From the NCBI GenBank assembly GCA_028287395.1, contig JAQBPR010000190.1:1-64000 (forward strand): a stretch of 64,000 nucleotides of DNA. The letters are read 5' to 3'. This stretch comes from Bacilli bacterium. GTDB taxonomy: Bacteria; Bacillota; Bacilli; Paenibacillales; NBRC-103111. Below the pieces are notes generated by a model, which was not told where the DNA came from, did not search any database, and saw only the letters and a program-made list of their open reading frames with translations. The position numbers and the translations under genes were made by a program. Below are positions 34,387-42,717 of the stretch, piece after piece. Position 1 is the stretch's first letter, and the number at the start of each line of letters is the position of its first letter.

Positions 34387-34416
34387 CCTAATACCCCCGT
34401 ATAATTTCTGAAATTC

Positions 34417-34435
34417 GATAATGATAATCATTATC
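34417..34435. promoter_or_regulatory. Fur box
   Basis: GATAATGATAATCATTATC, identical to the 19-base Fur consensus and perfectly palindromic. It overlaps the promoter region of the lipoprotein gene on the minus strand and is 153 bp before ycnI. Confidence 0.92.
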
Positions 34436-34512
34436 ATTTAATGGCACAAAATTTATATTAACGTATCCCTGCACAATCTGTCAATACTTAATCAAAAACA
34501 AAAATAGCCCTG

Positions 34513-34542
34513 TTGAGTCATATCGCCACAAGCAAATATACT
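34513..34542 (+). promoter_or_regulatory. Possible promoter of the YcnI gene
   Basis: TTGAGT (34513-34518), 18-base spacer, TATACT (34537-34542), 45 bp before the ATG. Confidence 0.45.
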
Positions 34543-34587
34543 GTAAATTTAAAAAGGATTACAATATAGAAAGGAAGTTTTTATACA

Positions 34588-35193
34588 ATGAAAAAAATGA
34601 TCGTTACTTTATCTGCGCTTATGGTTTCCATGCTGTTGTTTGCAGGAATCGCCAGCGCACATGTTGTCGTATTTCCCAAAGAAACCACGCAAGGCACCTA
34701 TGAAAAATTCACAGTACGCGTCCCGACTGAGAAAGACGTACCTACGATTAAAGTTGAATTAAAAATTCCAGCCGATGTTGAAATTTCAAGTACACAGCCC
34801 GTCTTCGGCTGGAAAGCTGATTTGGTTAAGGACGCCAATGGAAAAGTGACAAGTATCGTATGGACTGCAACGGGCGACGGTCTATCCCCCAGCGAATTTG
34901 GAGAATTCAGCCTTCAAGGAAAAGTGAGTGCGAAAACAACTTCCATTCAATGGAAAGCAGATCAAACTTATAAAGACAACAGTGTTGTTTCTTGGACCGG
35001 AGATGAAAAAAGTGACCATCCCGCATCTATAACCAAAGTTAATCCTGTTCCGGCAAATGCTACGGTCGCGGCCGACGGAGATATGGTTACAACCGACTCA
35101 AGCACTTCTAAGCTGCCGTTATATTTTTCCATTGGTGCCGCTGTTTTAGCCCTACTGTCCTTAATCACTGTATGGATGCGTAAAACAAAATAA
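34588..35193 (+). CDS. YcnI-like DUF1775 copper-binding membrane-anchored protein
   Basis: 201 residues. The signal peptide ends ASA, making His the first mature residue (HVVVFPKETTQGTYEKFTVR), as in Bacillus YcnI, where this His coordinates copper. GWKADLV and the WTATGDGLSPSEFGEFSLQG block belong to the DUF1775 domain. A C-terminal membrane helix (LYFSIGAAVLALLSLITVWM) with a basic tail anchors it outside. It is thought to serve copper handling. The usual ycnJ/ycnK partners are absent; a cytochrome c gene follows instead. Confidence 0.88.
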   Translation: MKKMIVTLSALMVSMLLFAGIASAHVVVFPKETTQGTYEKFTVRVPTEKDVPTIKVELKIPADVEISSTQPVFGWKADLVKDANGKVTSIVWTATGDGLSPSEFGEFSLQGKVSAKTTSIQWKADQTYKDNSVVSWTGDEKSDHPASITKVNPVPANATVAADGDMVTTDSSTSKLPLYFSIGAAVLALLSLITVWMRKTK

Positions 35194-35226
35194 ACCCCTC
35201 ACAACTGCATATCAATGAAACAACAC

Positions 35227-35264
35227 AACGCATAGTATTGGGCATTGTTCCGAAACTGTGCGTT
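35227..35264 (+). terminator. Terminator of the YcnI gene
   Basis: AACGCATAGT (35227-35236) pairs with ACTGTGCGTT (35255-35264) with one G-U, followed by TTAATATT. Confidence 0.55.
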
Positions 35265-35351
35265 TAATATTCAAACAATGTTCTTAATTTAGACAACATA
35301 TTGCATATTCTATCTTCTCACCAAATATTTTTATTGATTTACTGTTTTTTT

Positions 35352-35381
35352 TTGCTTAAAATTGTGCCTAGTGAGTATAAT
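35352..35381 (+). promoter_or_regulatory. Promoter of the cytochrome gene
   Basis: TTGCTT (35352-35357), 18-base spacer, TATAAT (35376-35381); 113 bp before the ATG. Confidence 0.5.
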
Positions 35382-35494
35382 TTATATGTTGGATAAAATG
35401 CGCTCAAAACGTGCATGCTACTTTAAATTCCAACGAGCTTTGTGCCATATTTTAGATATGAAATGGTTTATATTTGCGGAAAGGAGGAATCACG

Positions 35495-35860
35495 ATGTAC
35501 AAATGGATCTTATTCATTCTGTTAATAGGTGCTTTTACCCTTGGGATTACGGAACTATTCGTGAAAGCCAATGAACACCAGCAAGCTTTGGAACAGGCAA
35601 AAATTCCTGAAAAGGTTTCGGACGTGCCATTGGATGCTCCTGCAGCAGAAGCTCTTTATAAGCAATCCTGTATCTCCTGCCACGGTGTGAATTTAGAAGG
35701 TGGCGTTGGACCTAACTTAACAAAGGTTGGCAGTAAATTGACTGAAACTCAAATTGTGAAGCAAATTGCTAATGGCGGCGGCATTATGCCGGCATTTAAA
35801 GGTAATCTGAAAGATGATCAAATTGCGAATCTAGCTAAATGGCTTGCCGCAAAAAAATAA
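35495..35860 (+). CDS. Membrane-anchored c-type cytochrome (c551-like)
   Basis: 121 residues from ATG 35495, with AAAGGAGG seven bases upstream. An N-terminal membrane helix (WILFILLIGAFTLGITELFV) serves as anchor. The haem motif is CISCHG (about 54-59) and the axial Met is in GGIMPAFKG (about 95-103). One class I cytochrome c domain of about 75 residues. It carries electrons outside the membrane, probably to or from a terminal oxidase. Own promoter and a strong terminator. Confidence 0.92.
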   Translation: MYKWILFILLIGAFTLGITELFVKANEHQQALEQAKIPEKVSDVPLDAPAAEALYKQSCISCHGVNLEGGVGPNLTKVGSKLTETQIVKQIANGGGIMPAFKGNLKDDQIANLAKWLAAKK

Positions 35861-35880
35861 TTGAATTTTTCTGCACTTAT

Positions 35881-35918
35881 AAAGCTTTCGATACGATAAA
35901 GTATCGGCAGCTTTTTTA
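35881..35918 (+). terminator. Terminator of the cytochrome gene
   Basis: Stem AAAGCT..CGATAC (35881-35894) with GTATCG..AGCTTT (35901-35914), then TTTTATTTT. Confidence 0.8.
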
Positions 35919-35971
35919 TTTTGACTAAAGGGGAGTACCATGGAAAACATCTGTAAACGCGATGGAATGAA

Positions 35972-36310
35972 TTAAAGCTTTTTCTTTCTCAGCATGCCAG
36001 CTATGGCTTTTCGAGGTAGTAAACGGGGAAATAGCGCTGAAAAATAATTTTGCCTGCCATCGATCACAAAGCTTTTCCCCTTGGCCAAGGATTTAAAAGC
36101 AGTTTCCACGACTTGCTCCGTTGTACGAACTTGACCAACGATGACATCGCCAGCAATATTAAAGAAATTGGTTTTTGTTGCTCCTGGACAAAGCGCCAGT
36201 ATTTTAATGCCCTTAGCTCGATATTCTTCCCATAGCGCTTCTGAAAAAGAAAGCGCAAACGCTTTGCCAATACCTGAGGACGCACCTGTAATCAGAGCGG
36301 TCTGATTCAT
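35972..36310 (-). pseudogene. Short-chain dehydrogenase with large in-frame internal deletion
   Basis: Only 112 residues instead of about 260. The start TALITGASSGIGKAFA is the intact NAD-binding glycine motif. It runs straight into LSFSEALWEEYRAKGIKILALCPGATKTNFF, which in intact relatives follows the YxxxK catalytic motif. About 130 codons, including the NAG motif and the catalytic Tyr, are missing without a frameshift; the joint lies where KAFALSF-like sequence occurs in both parts. It is translationally coupled to the DUF3052 gene (ATGA overlap). It cannot be an active SDR. Confidence 0.8.
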
Positions 36311-36705
36311 CGATTTCCTCCATCTTTCGTTGGTCTAAAACGCATTGCCGACCAAACATCATTGATTGAAATCATCGATACTCCATCCATGCCAATTTGA
36401 TGCATCTTCGCCCACAGCTCGTCACGATTTAGATCACTTTTCATTTTCGAGCTTTTTTTGGGATAGGAAATCCATAAAAGTCCATCGTGTTTTACAGCTT
36501 GTACAACCTTTTCTTTATATAATTCCAGTTCGGCAAAATCTTTCACAAAAAGCTGAAGAAAATCAACGGGCTGTTCCGTTTCTTTCACAAACAGTACATC
36601 CTCAGGCAGCTCACCTAGTAAATCGATATATCCTTCAGGAGCATTTATTAAAATCATTTTATAATCCTTTTTCATATTCAGTTTTTTAGCGAGATTGTTC
36701 CCCAA
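36307..36705 (-). CDS. DUF3052-family protein
   Basis: 132 residues from TTG 36705, which has AAGGTGG seven bases upstream and gives the usual NNLAKKLNMKK family start. ILINAPEGYIDLLGELPEDV, VDFLQLFVKDFAEL and LLWISYPKKSSKMKSDLNRD are the conserved blocks, ending WSAMRFRP. The fold is unknown to me beyond a likely alpha/beta domain; no function is established. It overlaps the deleted SDR gene by four bases. Confidence 0.82.
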   Translation of the reverse strand: MGNNLAKKLNMKKDYKMILINAPEGYIDLLGELPEDVLFVKETEQPVDFLQLFVKDFAELELYKEKVVQAVKHDGLLWISYPKKSSKMKSDLNRDELWAKMHQIGMDGVSMISINDVWSAMRFRPTKDGGNR

Positions 36706-36817
36706 AATATATCCACCTTTTCCGTATTATTGTCATACTCAATAATATCATAAAGGATAGAGTAAGAGTCAATCTTATCGTAAAAGATAAACGGCTACGC
36801 CGTCTTTTAAGAGGGTC

Positions 36818-36972
36818 AGGCTGTTGAGAAACCATTGAACATTACAGATTTATATGTCGGCTTCGGCCGCTTTTGAAATGGCATCCTACGATTAGACGAA
36901 TGGATACGATGCCATTTCAAAGGCGGCTCATGAACTTTTCGCTCGACATCACTTCTGGTTTCTCAACAGCCT
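36818..36972. repeat. 155-bp nested palindromic element, copy 2 of a dispersed repeat
   Basis: Perfect outer arms of 17 bases (36818-36834 and 36956-36972, AGGCTGTTGAGAAACCA) enclose a second pair of 20-base arms (36866-36885 and 36908-36927, 19 of 20 matching). Six T follow, as in a terminator. The left half (36829-36900) matches 9465-9535 in inverse orientation. It sits between the DUF3052 gene and the broken phnC. No gene lies in 36706-36991. Confidence 0.8.
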
Positions 36973-36991
36973 TTTTTGACTAAATCCTTCT

Positions 36992-37182
36992 TCAATTCAC
37001 CGCGTTAATTTCCCCATCTGTTATTTCATGAAGACGGTTGATTGACCTTAACATCGTTGACTTCCCTGCACCGGATAATCCGACAATAACCACAAACTCC
37101 CCTGGTTTTATCTTAATGTGAATATCCTTTAAACCGACCATACCATTCGGAAATACTTTGGATCATGATTAAATTCGATCAT
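36992..37182 (-). pseudogene. phnC: Truncated, frameshifted phosphonate ABC ATPase gene
   Basis: After ATG 37182 the frame reads MIEFNH and then shifts; in the next frame it continues [15 protein letters not shown], Walker [21 protein letters not shown] and HEITDGEI, then stops at 36992. This is the first ~65 residues of PhnC (usually about 255). The rest, with the signature and Walker B motifs, is gone; the palindromic element lies 20 bp beyond the break. Confidence 0.75.
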
Positions 37183-37277
37183 AGCGGCCTACTTTCTTTG
37201 ATTTGTCGACGTTCGTTCCCGTAACTTAGTTCGACAAATTGAAAGTTGATACCTCTTAAAAATTGCTCCTTTACCAT
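37179..37277 (-). pseudogene. Possible 3' end of a gene before phnC
   Basis: A 32-codon frame starting MVKEQFLRGINFQFVELSYG ends in TGA overlapping the phnC ATG (ATGA), a hallmark of coupled genes. It stays open a few codons upstream (SHYVE), up to the terminator. I do not recognise the family; it may be a remnant of an operon partner of phnC. Confidence 0.3.
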
Positions 37278-37296
37278 TTCAACATAATGGGACAAA

Positions 37297-37336
37297 CTAA
37301 AAAACCCGCTGATCTCCAAGAAGGAGACGGCGAGTT
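37297..37336 (-). terminator. Terminator after the small genes at 37388-37710
   Basis: Minus-strand hairpin AACTCGC/GCGGGTT with inner TCTCC/GGAGA, followed by TTTTTTAG. Confidence 0.75.
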
Positions 37337-37387
37337 ATAATTGTGCTTTATTTCCTTACTGTTCTTCGTGATTTTGCCCATTAGGAT

Positions 37388-37438
37388 CTATTGAACCCTG
37401 CAAATAACTCCGCCCAGCATAGAAGCACCGCGAAACAT
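37388..37438 (-). CDS. Possible 16-residue peptide
   Basis: MFRGASMLGGVICRVQ, with AAAGGGAGG seven bases before the ATG. It lies 20 bp after the DUF5132-like gene on the same strand and before the terminator. The good ribosome-binding site is the only support; no family recognised. Confidence 0.3.
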   Translation of the reverse strand: MFRGASMLGGVICRVQ

Positions 37439-37458
37439 GTGAAAGCCTCCCTTTGTTT

Positions 37459-37710
37459 TTAATGATGTTCCACAGTTTCAATTATGCCCGATGCAGGATG
37501 AATAAAGCCTTGCTGCTCGATAGTGTCTTCATTTCCCACTCGGGTTAAATTTCTTATTCCCTCCGTAGCATCTTTTATTTGATCTGTTAAATCCAGCAAC
37601 GTTTCTGTTCCCTTTACGGCAAATTTTCGCACAGATTTTCTCGCTTCCGGCGATAACGTGAGGATTATAGCTATCGCTGCAACGGCAAATCCAATCGGTG
37701 ATTTGAACAT
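37459..37710 (-). CDS. Small membrane protein, DUF5132/YtxH-like
   Basis: 83 residues. One N-terminal hydrophobic segment (SPIGFAVAAIAIILTLSPEA), then an amphipathic charged helix (KFAVKGTETLLDLTDQIKDA) and a short His-containing tail ending VEHH. The layout equals that of the gene at 42439. Divergent from the double P-type ATPase, 156 bp apart, and probably part of the same system. ATG follows AAGGAGG. Confidence 0.65.
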   Translation of the reverse strand: MFKSPIGFAVAAIAIILTLSPEARKSVRKFAVKGTETLLDLTDQIKDATEGIRNLTRVGNEDTIEQQGFIHPASGIIETVEHH

Positions 37711-37866
37711 GGTTAAGCCTCCTTTTTCGCTTCATTTAAACCTTGCCATTATATTTCCTTAAAATCCAATAAATATGCTCACACATTTTATATTTGGATG
37801 AATAAATCAAATCATTCCGTGTAAAAATAGTGGTTACAGTTCAATTCGATTGGGGGAGTACTTAGT

Positions 37867-40800
37867 ATGTTTTCAATTGGAAATAAAAGCAGAGATCTTC
37901 ATATACTGCCGGGAAGGATCCGTTTATCCATTATCGGACTAAAAGGAAGCATCCCCATGGCCGAGCTTCTTTTAAAGCAGTTCTCGCAGCTGAATGGCAT
38001 CCAAAAAATCGAACCCAGTATACTGACAGGTAGACTTCTTCTTGTCTTTGATGAAAATTGTATTTCGACTCAACAAATTTTACATATTGTGCATTCAATT
38101 GAAGCAGGGAGCCAAGAAATAGCCGTAACAAGCGAATCAAAACGAAAAGCCATTCCGTTGCCCTTGGCATTATCCATGGGCGGTTTAGCTGTATTAGGAG
38201 CAAAAAGAATATTTTGGGGTCAATCCACTTTAGCTAAAAGTGCCCTTCCTTTTTATTTGTCCGGTTTAGTTTCTGTTCTTTCCGGTTACCCATTTCTTAA
38301 GCGTGGTGTGAAGCAATTTTCCCAAGATAGCAAATTCAATTTCGATTTACTTTTAGGAACAAGTGCTTTAGCTCTTGCTCTTGTACGCGAAAATGTAGTT
38401 GTATTGGCAGGGCTTAGTATTTTGCAATATATAAATTGGCAGCGAAGTCAAACCGAATTGGAATTGATCCAAAATGTTTATTTATCTCCAGAAATAGAGG
38501 CATATAGTCACAAAGCAAGCAAATGGGGGATGATTGCTGCCGGGACGACCTTGGCTGTTACCCGAGATCCCCTAAGAGCCATAGCGATACTTTTAGCTGC
38601 TAACCCCCGTCCAGCAACGATTCTCAGCGAATTTACATGGAACCAGGCCGAGCTTGTGGCGCATGAGCAAAAATATCCAATCCCGAAAAATGGATCTTTA
38701 GCGCAATTATCCAGAACAAAAACGATTTTATTGGAAGATACAACACTTCTTTTCGAGGAAATCGAAAGAGTCCATGGTATTGAGTGCATGTCTAATGAAA
38801 AGGATACGGATAAAATAATATGCTTAGCAGGTTCTCTTATGGAGAAAAGCAATCATCCTTGGAAAAAGGAAGTCTGCCAGAAGGCACAATCAACATGTCG
38901 TACTATGCGTACCGCTTATCATGTGGAAGAGAAAGAACACGGAATAAAAGGACGGATCAACGACTCTGAGGTTCTCTTAGGAACCCTTGCTTACTTACAA
39001 CAATACGGTGTATCAACGTGCGATCAATACCTGATTGAGGAAAACAGGCTGCGAAGAAAAGGCTTTGATGTATTATTCGTTGCGAAGCAAATCAATAAAA
39101 CCAATCAATGCTTAGGTTTGTTAATCAAACAGCGGCAAATAACTACTGAATATAATCCTCTTTTGAAAAGACTAGCTGAAAAAGATTGGAAAATCAGTTT
39201 TTTACAAGACAGTATCAACATTAGACACACTGAATTTCCACGATATGAATTAGACTATAGCTGGCTATCCTGCCAAGAGGGAGAAATTATCGAAAAGATT
39301 GCTGCGATGAACCAACAAGGAAAAGAGGTGCTTTTTGTAGCTGCGAATGAAACAAGCTTGTGGAACGGATATTTAAAAACAGCTGGGGTTCCCACTCTAT
39401 TTTTGCATCAAATGGAGCAGATAATGAAATCCTCGGATTTTGCACTTGCCGTTGATCAGACCGTAAATCTACATTTCCGGCTTACTAAACAATGGAATAT
39501 TTGGGGAACCCTTTTGGCCGCATTTGGTATGATTAGTGCTCCAGTAACTAATTTAATGGCCGACGCGCTTTCTTTAGTGTTCCTTTCCAGATCTAAACAG
39601 GTACATGAGGACCCAGTTACATTTCCATTTGATCAGCATTACATACAAGAGGCAGCCGTTACCTCTGAGGCTATTGCATGGCATACTGAATCGATGGAAC
39701 AAGCTCTAAATCATCATAAAGTCGATGAACAGTGGGGATGCACAACGGATCAAGTTCTTCTTTCTAGACAAAGGTTTGGAATGAACCAGCTCGAAGGAAG
39801 AAAAACGACGCCTTTTTTTATTGCATATTTAGCGCAGTTCAAAGAATTTACTACACTTATATTACTGGGTACTTCTGTTTTTGCGCTTTTTACAGGCGGA
39901 TTATTTGATGGAATTGCGATGGGAAGCATTTTGCTAGTCAACGCAGCCATTGGAACCTTTCAAGAACGAAAAGCCGAAAAAGTAGTCGAAACTTTAAATC
40001 ATTTACAGCCTCATTATTGTAAAGTAATTCGCGAGGGAAAGCAGGTTGAGCTATCTGCGACACAACTCGTTCCAGGCGATATCGTTCACCTTGAGGCAGG
40101 CAATCGAATACCTGCTGATTTACGTTTGCTTCGCACTTGGAATTTACAAGTAAGTGAGGCGGCTCTTACGGGTGAATCCTTGCCCGTTGATAAATACGAA
40201 TCCGCTATTGAGCAAGATATTCCGTTACCCGAAAGAAACAATATGCTTTATATGGGGACTGATGTTTGTCGCGGGAAATGTGTGGCAATTGTCGTCAAGA
40301 TTGGCATGGACACCGAAATGGGGCATTTGGTTGCTCTTTTAAAAAGTGAGGAAAAAGAAGTAACTCCGCTGCAAGAAAAGATAACTTCGATCAGTAAAAC
40401 CTTTGTTAAAGGGGCTTTGATTGCCGGGGGAGTTGTATTCTTAGCTGGGCTTTTGCGTGGAATACCAATCACAGAAATGATCACAACCTCTGTAATATTG
40501 GCTGCCTCTGCTATTCCTGAAGGACTTCCTGTGACAATTACCATTGCGTTAAGTGCCGGTATATTCCGAATGGCCAAAAAAAATGCATTGATCCGAAAGC
40601 TTTCCGCCTTAGAGACCTTAGGAAGAACGACTGTTATTTGTACAGATAAGACAGGCACATTAACAAAAAATGAGATGACTGTTAAAGCGATTGCAACGAT
40701 TGATCGATTGTGGTCTGTAACAGGCAATGGATATGAGCCCATCGGTAATATTGAGGAAATGGTTACTGAAGAAGTAGCGGCATCCTCTACTGCTATACTT

Positions 40801-42417
40801 GATAAAGAGCTTGGCATTGAACCCATCCAGCATCCCGAATTACAACGGCTTCTACAAATAGGATTGCTTTGTAACAACAGTACACTTCATAAGCAGGAAG
40901 ACCATTGGATCATTAAAGGAGACCCTACAGAAGGGGCTTTACTCACCTTAGCGGCAAAAGCAGCTTTATGGCAGCATGACATGCCAAGGTGGCATCGTGG
41001 AGTTGAAGTACCCTTTGACTCCAATACTGGAAAAATGAGCGTGGTTTGTAAAGATTCTGAAACTATAAACCAGCAATGTTTTGTTTTTTCCAAAGGAGCC
41101 TTGGAAACGATTATCCGTTACTGCAGCTACTATCAGCTAAACGGTGAAATTCGCGCTTTAACCGATGATCATAAACAAATTATTATGCAGCAAAACGAAA
41201 AATTAGCCAGTGATGCCTTACGCGTTTTGGGATTTGCTTACCGACCGATAAATGACCATGAACATGAAAAAGGCTTGGATGAAAAAGAAATGATTTATGT
41301 AGGCATGGTTGGCATGATTGATCCACCTAAATCGGAAGTTGAGCTCAACATCCGCGAAGCCTTCGAGCTTGGAGTAAAGCCAGTCATGATTACAGGCGAT
41401 CACCCAATCACAGCTATTGCGATTGCCAAGCAGCTCGGCATTTATGATGGCACCCAAAAGGTTCTATCTGGACATGAATTACAGCACTTAACGGAAGAAG
41501 AATTAATTGCTTTAGTGGATGACATATCTATTTTTGCGCGAGTAACGCCTGAGCATAAGCTTCGTATCGTCGCAGCCTTTCAAAAGCGTGGCCATATCGT
41601 TGCTATGACAGGTGATGGCGTTAACGATACGCCTGCTATCAAACAAGCGAATATTGGCATCGCTATGGGGCTGACAGGTACTGAAGTGACTAAGCAAACC
41701 GCTGTTATGGTTTTAAAAGAAGATCATTTTGGCTCGATCATTGAAGGCGTCAAAGAAGGGCGAACGATTATCAGCAATATTCGCAAAGCACTTGGTTGCT
41801 TACTAACCGGTAATTTAGCAGAGATTCTTGTAACTAGCGCAGCTGTTATAATCGGTTTACCTATCCCCTTTGTACCAATTCAAATATTGCTGATGAATCT
41901 TTTAACGGATGCTTTACCTGCAATGATTTTAGCTGTAAATCCGGGTAATAAAACAAAGCAAACGAAACGTGTCGATATTGTGGATAAGGAGCTGTACCAA
42001 AAGGTTGTCAGCAAGGGTGTCCTGCTTGGTTTAGGATCGCTTGGGCTATACGCAGCTAGTCTTGCAGCTGGAGCACCGATTGCCGTAGCACAAAGCGTCG
42101 CTTTTGCTACTTTAGTTTCCGGACAGTTAATCCAGACATTCTCTTGGAGACAAGAAGGTACCGAAGAGACAGCCGGAGATTGGTCCAAAGATCGTTTTCT
42201 CATTGGTGCGCTTGGCATTTCTTGTTTAGCTTTATTAACCGCTTTATATGTTCCAGGAGTGTCAGGCTTCTTCCATACCGCACCGTTATCGCTGAAATAT
42301 TGGTTGCCCATCTTACTTGTCGCTGGCTCTATTTCGTTTTTCTCAAAAACCTTGCTGTCCCTCATTTCCACCATATCTGTTCAACCCATGAAAACCCTTG
42401 CGAGTGAATCCATCTAA
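37867..42417 (+). CDS. Double P-type ATPase: degenerate P1-like half fused to active P2-type cation pump
   Basis: 1516 residues. Residues 1-85 form an HMA-like domain without CxxC. Residues ~90-600 copy a heavy-metal ATPase in layout, but the phosphorylation site DKTGTLT is replaced by LEDTTLLFEE, while HP (NHPWKKEV) and the GIKGRINDSEVLLG loop persist. Residues ~620-1500 form a complete P2 ATPase: TGES (ALTGESLPVDK, ~766), PEGLP in helix 4, ICTDKTGTLTKNEMTV (Asp ~927), KGDPTEGALL and MTGDGVNDTPAIKQANIGIA (~1246). Length and architecture resemble mycobacterial CtpI/CtpH. The ion is not readable; PEGLP fits Ca, Mn or Mg. ATG follows GGGGGAG. Followed by two small genes. Confidence 0.88.
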   Translation: MFSIGNKSRDLHILPGRIRLSIIGLKGSIPMAELLLKQFSQLNGIQKIEPSILTGRLLLVFDENCISTQQILHIVHSIEAGSQEIAVTSESKRKAIPLPLALSMGGLAVLGAKRIFWGQSTLAKSALPFYLSGLVSVLSGYPFLKRGVKQFSQDSKFNFDLLLGTSALALALVRENVVVLAGLSILQYINWQRSQTELELIQNVYLSPEIEAYSHKASKWGMIAAGTTLAVTRDPLRAIAILLAANPRPATILSEFTWNQAELVAHEQKYPIPKNGSLAQLSRTKTILLEDTTLLFEEIERVHGIECMSNEKDTDKIICLAGSLMEKSNHPWKKEVCQKAQSTCRTMRTAYHVEEKEHGIKGRINDSEVLLGTLAYLQQYGVSTCDQYLIEENRLRRKGFDVLFVAKQINKTNQCLGLLIKQRQITTEYNPLLKRLAEKDWKISFLQDSINIRHTEFPRYELDYSWLSCQEGEIIEKIAAMNQQGKEVLFVAANETSLWNGYLKTAGVPTLFLHQMEQIMKSSDFALAVDQTVNLHFRLTKQWNIWGTLLAAFGMISAPVTNLMADALSLVFLSRSKQVHEDPVTFPFDQHYIQEAAVTSEAIAWHTESMEQALNHHKVDEQWGCTTDQVLLSRQRFGMNQLEGRKTTPFFIAYLAQFKEFTTLILLGTSVFALFTGGLFDGIAMGSILLVNAAIGTFQERKAEKVVETLNHLQPHYCKVIREGKQVELSATQLVPGDIVHLEAGNRIPADLRLLRTWNLQVSEAALTGESLPVDKYESAIEQDIPLPERNNMLYMGTDVCRGKCVAIVVKIGMDTEMGHLVALLKSEEKEVTPLQEKITSISKTFVKGALIAGGVVFLAGLLRGIPITEMITTSVILAASAIPEGLPVTITIALSAGIFRMAKKNALIRKLSALETLGRTTVICTDKTGTLTKNEMTVKAIATIDRLWSVTGNGYEPIGNIEEMVTEEVAASSTAILDKELGIEPIQHPELQRLLQIGLLCNNSTLHKQEDHWIIKGDPTEGALLTLAAKAALWQHDMPRWHRGVEVPFDSNTGKMSVVCKDSETINQQCFVFSKGALETIIRYCSYYQLNGEIRALTDDHKQIIMQQNEKLASDALRVLGFAYRPINDHEHEKGLDEKEMIYVGMVGMIDPPKSEVELNIREAFELGVKPVMITGDHPITAIAIAKQLGIYDGTQKVLSGHELQHLTEEELIALVDDISIFARVTPEHKLRIVAAFQKRGHIVAMTGDGVNDTPAIKQANIGIAMGLTGTEVTKQTAVMVLKEDHFGSIIEGVKEGRTIISNIRKALGCLLTGNLAEILVTSAAVIIGLPIPFVPIQILLMNLLTDALPAMILAVNPGNKTKQTKRVDIVDKELYQKVVSKGVLLGLGSLGLYAASLAAGAPIAVAQSVAFATLVSGQLIQTFSWRQEGTEETAGDWSKDRFLIGALGISCLALLTALYVPGVSGFFHTAPLSLKYWLPILLVAGSISFFSKTLLSLISTISVQPMKTLASESI

Positions 42418-42438
42418 AAAACTATATGGAGGTTTACT

Positions 42439-42717
42439 ATGAAGCAAAAAAGCGTAGAACAAATCATTGTTGGTGCCGCACTAACATTGGCGGCATCCGC
42501 TTTACTTCCCATCGTAAAAACTACGATTCGTCCCATTGCAATATCGGGAATACAAGGGGCTAAAGCATTAACAACCCAGGTAAAATCAACCTTTCAAAGA
42601 ACACGGGAAGAATTGGAAGACATTGTAGCCGAAGCAAAATTTGAACGATTGAAAAAACAACTCGATCATGAAATTGCGAGCCTGGAGCCTAAAGAGGGAG
42701 GATCAAAGCTTGGATGA
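42439..42717 (+). CDS. DUF5132-like small membrane protein
   Basis: 92 residues. Hydrophobic IIVGAALTLAASALLPIV (about 9-26), basic linker, then a charged helix TREELEDIVAEAKFERLKKQ. Glycine-rich membrane start plus EELEDIVAEA is the DUF5132 pattern. It lies 21 bp after the ATPase gene and has GGAGG upstream, so it is cotranscribed. Probably an accessory or regulatory subunit; that role is inferred. Confidence 0.75.
   Translation: MKQKSVEQIIVGAALTLAASALLPIVKTTIRPIAISGIQGAKALTTQVKSTFQRTREELEDIVAEAKFERLKKQLDHEIASLEPKEGGSKLG

Larger units (their letters stand above)
35194..35494. other. Intergenic stretch between YcnI and the cytochrome
   Basis: It holds a terminator (35227-35264), an A/T-rich stretch and a promoter (35352-35381) for the cytochrome gene. 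No further gene is supported; short frames lack ribosome-binding sites. Confidence 0.6.

Noticed and set aside
34387-34437. N-terminal extension of the Fur-controlled lipoprotein
   Set aside because: The extension translates the Fur box itself, and the signal peptide begins at the internal ATG 34386.
36781-37300. Insertion sequence at the phnC breakpoint
   Set aside because: No transposase reading frame and no target-site duplication visible; only the palindromic element is present.
37529-37735. 68-codon minus-strand frame
   Set aside because: Out-of-frame shadow of the DUF5132-like gene, which has the better ribosome-binding site.
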